Source: Vigna angularis | Taxonomy: Eukaryota > Streptophyta > Magnoliopsida > Fabales > Fabaceae | Length of the DNA stretch: 64,000 nt | Reading direction: 5' to 3' | Assembly: GCF_016808095.1 (NCBI RefSeq) | Contig: NC_068971.1 | Span: 50,051,631-50,115,630, forward strand | Made by a program: the position numbers and the translations under genes | The notes under the pieces: generated by a model | What the model was told of the DNA's origin: nothing | Databases searched by the model: none | Seen by the model: the letters and a program-made list of their open reading frames with translations, nothing else | Part shown: one piece after another, positions 62,291-64,000 of the stretch | Position numbering within the stretch: the first letter of the stretch is position 1 | How the letters are laid out: each line of letters opens with the position of its first letter

Positions 62291-63339
62291 TCACACGCTT
62301 ACAAATTTTGGAAAACTTCTGTATAGCCAGATGTCATGTCATTGAAGAACATAACAGTAGTCCCCCACACGGTTTAATTTTAACGTGAGAATCCGTTCCG
62401 GATGTTTACAATTTTTGCGCAAAAATGTAAAGATTTTCCTCATACATATTAATTCGCCTTCAGATTACTTTTTCTTGCAACTAACTCCATGCCCATAGCA
62501 CGGAAATAAAAAGGCCTTGCTACTCCTATTCTTGTCCGGAACAATACCTTTGAAGTTGTAGTCTTGCATCCTATCTTCCGATAAAACTAGAGACAGAAAC
62601 CACCAAATAGATGTAGCAAATTCAATTTTATTTTACTTTTACCATAGCCCCACATCATACACAGCGACAGTTATATTTTACAAAAGCTCCCTAATTTAAT
62701 TAATATCAATATAAACGACAAACACATCGTGGCAACAAGTCTATCTAGGTGAGCGGAGCTAACCTCAATAAGAACCCAAGAATCGTATATTAACAGCAAA
62801 ATATCACGAAAAATATATTGAGAAAGATGAAAGATAGCAGTGGTAAGTGGAGGCTAACTTCAGATAAGCGTTAATGATAAGTTGAACATAAGAACAAAAC
62901 TGAATCACTATCATGCAACTTAAACTGAAAAATGATAGAACTTAGCAAAAACATCCACGAGACAAAAAAAGTCCAGTCATATAGCCTGTAAAGCCTTGAA
63001 TTAGAGTTACTGAACATGAAAAAAAAAAAAAATAAAGAGGGGAAAACAAACAAAAAATATCCACATTTTTGCTGGAACAATATGAATTCTGACATAGTCA
63101 TCATCTTGGCGACGTATCCAGACAAGGTGCCCCAGCAAGTTCTCGAGTGTAACAGATCAGTGGAAAGTTACCTGCCTATTATACATCAAAGCAGTCTTTG
63201 GACAACCCCAAACGGACGGATGTGTATATCAATGGAGATAAATGCTTACAGCAATCTCATGATGAGGAAGCGCGCAACTACCTGAAATTAGTGCAGTAGA
63301 GGTAACAATGATATACCGGTATGACATTCAACAGCTACC
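62291..63339. other. Convergent 3' UTR region of LPP-delta and PP2A-C
   Basis: The two genes point at each other. This 1 kb should contain both 3' UTRs and their polyadenylation signals. A/T-rich sequences of the AATAAA type occur (for example AATAAAAAGG at about 62,505 on the plus strand). No other gene is supported. Confidence 0.65.
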
Positions 63340-64000
63340 TTATAAGAAATAATCAGGCGTTCTACGAGTCACATCAGGTTCTCCTCTCCTAGGCGCAGGT
63401 TCAAACTGCAAGAAATTCAGACAATCCAACGGTCAAGACTAAGTTCACAATATGTCACCACATAAATTATATTTTGAATGGCCGAAAAAGACCTGAATAA
63501 ATGTGTGTCCCTTGCAGTCATCAACCTCCAATATGGAAGCCATGTTCCCACATCGGTAACAGTAGTTTGGCGCACTAAAAATGGTAACCACCTTTTGTTC
63601 CTGTTCCAAAATAAACAATGCACATCCAAGATTTTACACCTATAATTCTAAAAAGAGCAAATGGAAGGGAATACATCAGAACAACAATTACATGAGCCCA
63701 GTTAAATCCATCCATAACCAGCTGATGAGCTCTAGCAATCAACTTGAGGCTGTTTGTGTGATTAAATTGTTCTGATATATCCTGAAAGAAATAATGTCAA
63801 TTCGAATAAAAATCAAAATAATAATAATAGATCTCTAAATGCTTCAAAGTAAGAAATTCAATAATGTAGAGTACGAAAATAAAGCTATGTTTACCTGGCC
63901 AAAAGTATATCCAGCACCTCGAGGAGAAATTCCCCAGCCGCATCTGTCATCTGGGTCAGACCACAATAGATCACACATGGGGCCTTCATGAGGAACTTCT
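63340..64000 (-). CDS. PP2AC: PP2A catalytic subunit, C-terminal part (partial at window end)
   Basis: The last four exons of a protein phosphatase 2A catalytic subunit, in transcript order: 64000-63895 (partial), 63781-63692, 63600-63493, 63405-63340. Phases all fit; 122 codons plus stop are visible of about 310. The enzyme dephosphorylates Ser/Thr as the catalytic part of the A-B-C holoenzyme. Visible core motifs are LLWSDPDDR and WG-x-SPRGAG-Y-F-G, then the metal-binding histidine segment [21 protein letters not shown], and the C-terminal tail TRRTPDYFL. The last Leu is the carboxymethylation site and the Tyr of DYFL the known phosphorylation site. Stop TAA is the complement of 63340-63342. 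The DYFL tail separates PP2A from PP4, PP6 and PP1. Which PP2A-C subfamily it belongs to needs the missing 5' part. Confidence 0.97.

Noticed and set aside
1..64000. tRNA genes, CRISPR arrays, bacterial-type operons or phage-like systems
   Set aside because: No B-box-like GGTTCRANNCC with a matching cloverleaf, and no spaced direct-repeat array, was seen. The window is ordinary plant nuclear DNA with introns and transposons.

Overview
The window is plant nuclear DNA. It holds intron-rich genes with GT-AG introns (plus one GC-AG intron), AT-rich intergenic DNA full of (AT)n tracts, and many small DNA transposons. All recognisable proteins are plant housekeeping families. The protein wording and repeat style suggest a eudicot, most likely a papilionoid legume; that assignment is an inference from general resemblance, not a database match.

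Layout, left to right. The 3' end of a class III peroxidase gene (+) opens the window. It is followed by NPL4 (+, 2 exons), the cohesin subunit SCC3 (+, 22 exons, 1,141 aa) and ribosomal protein eL21 (+, 2 exons). Next comes an 8.7 kb transposon-rich gap with a decayed hAT transposase, a PIF/Harbinger-like element and a MITE embedded in an (AT)n tract. Then follow the deadenylase CCR4 (+, 11 exons, 599 aa), an intronless PORR-domain organellar RNA-binding protein (+) and a DUF620 protein (+, 2 exons). A second transposon-rich gap of about 8 kb holds a 1.4 kb Mutator-like element with a perfect 9-bp target duplication, a 1.05 kb hAT element with a perfect 8-bp target duplication, and a Copia remnant. 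The window ends with a long-chain-base-phosphate phosphatase, LPP-delta type (+, 8 exons, 408 aa), convergent with the C-terminal half of a PP2A catalytic subunit (-).

The genes do not form an operon-like system. They cover protein quality control (NPL4), sister-chromatid cohesion (SCC3), translation (eL21), mRNA decay (CCR4), organellar RNA processing (PORR), sphingolipid turnover (LPP-delta) and phosphatase signalling (PP2A). From memory, CCR4, PORR, LPP-delta and PP2A-C also lie close together on Arabidopsis chromosome 3, so the right half probably shows ancient microsynteny.

The main non-routine observations are: a collinear, decayed DNA-level duplicate of part of SCC3 lying 2.3 kb downstream of it; the two non-autonomous transposons dated by intact target duplications, one with a GC-rich cargo; an upstream ORF in frame with CCR4 that stops one codon before the main start; a GC-AG intron in the DUF620 gene; and an E2F-type site 110 bp upstream of the SCC3 start. 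I see no CRISPR, no tRNA or rRNA genes, and no evidence of a novel multi-gene system.
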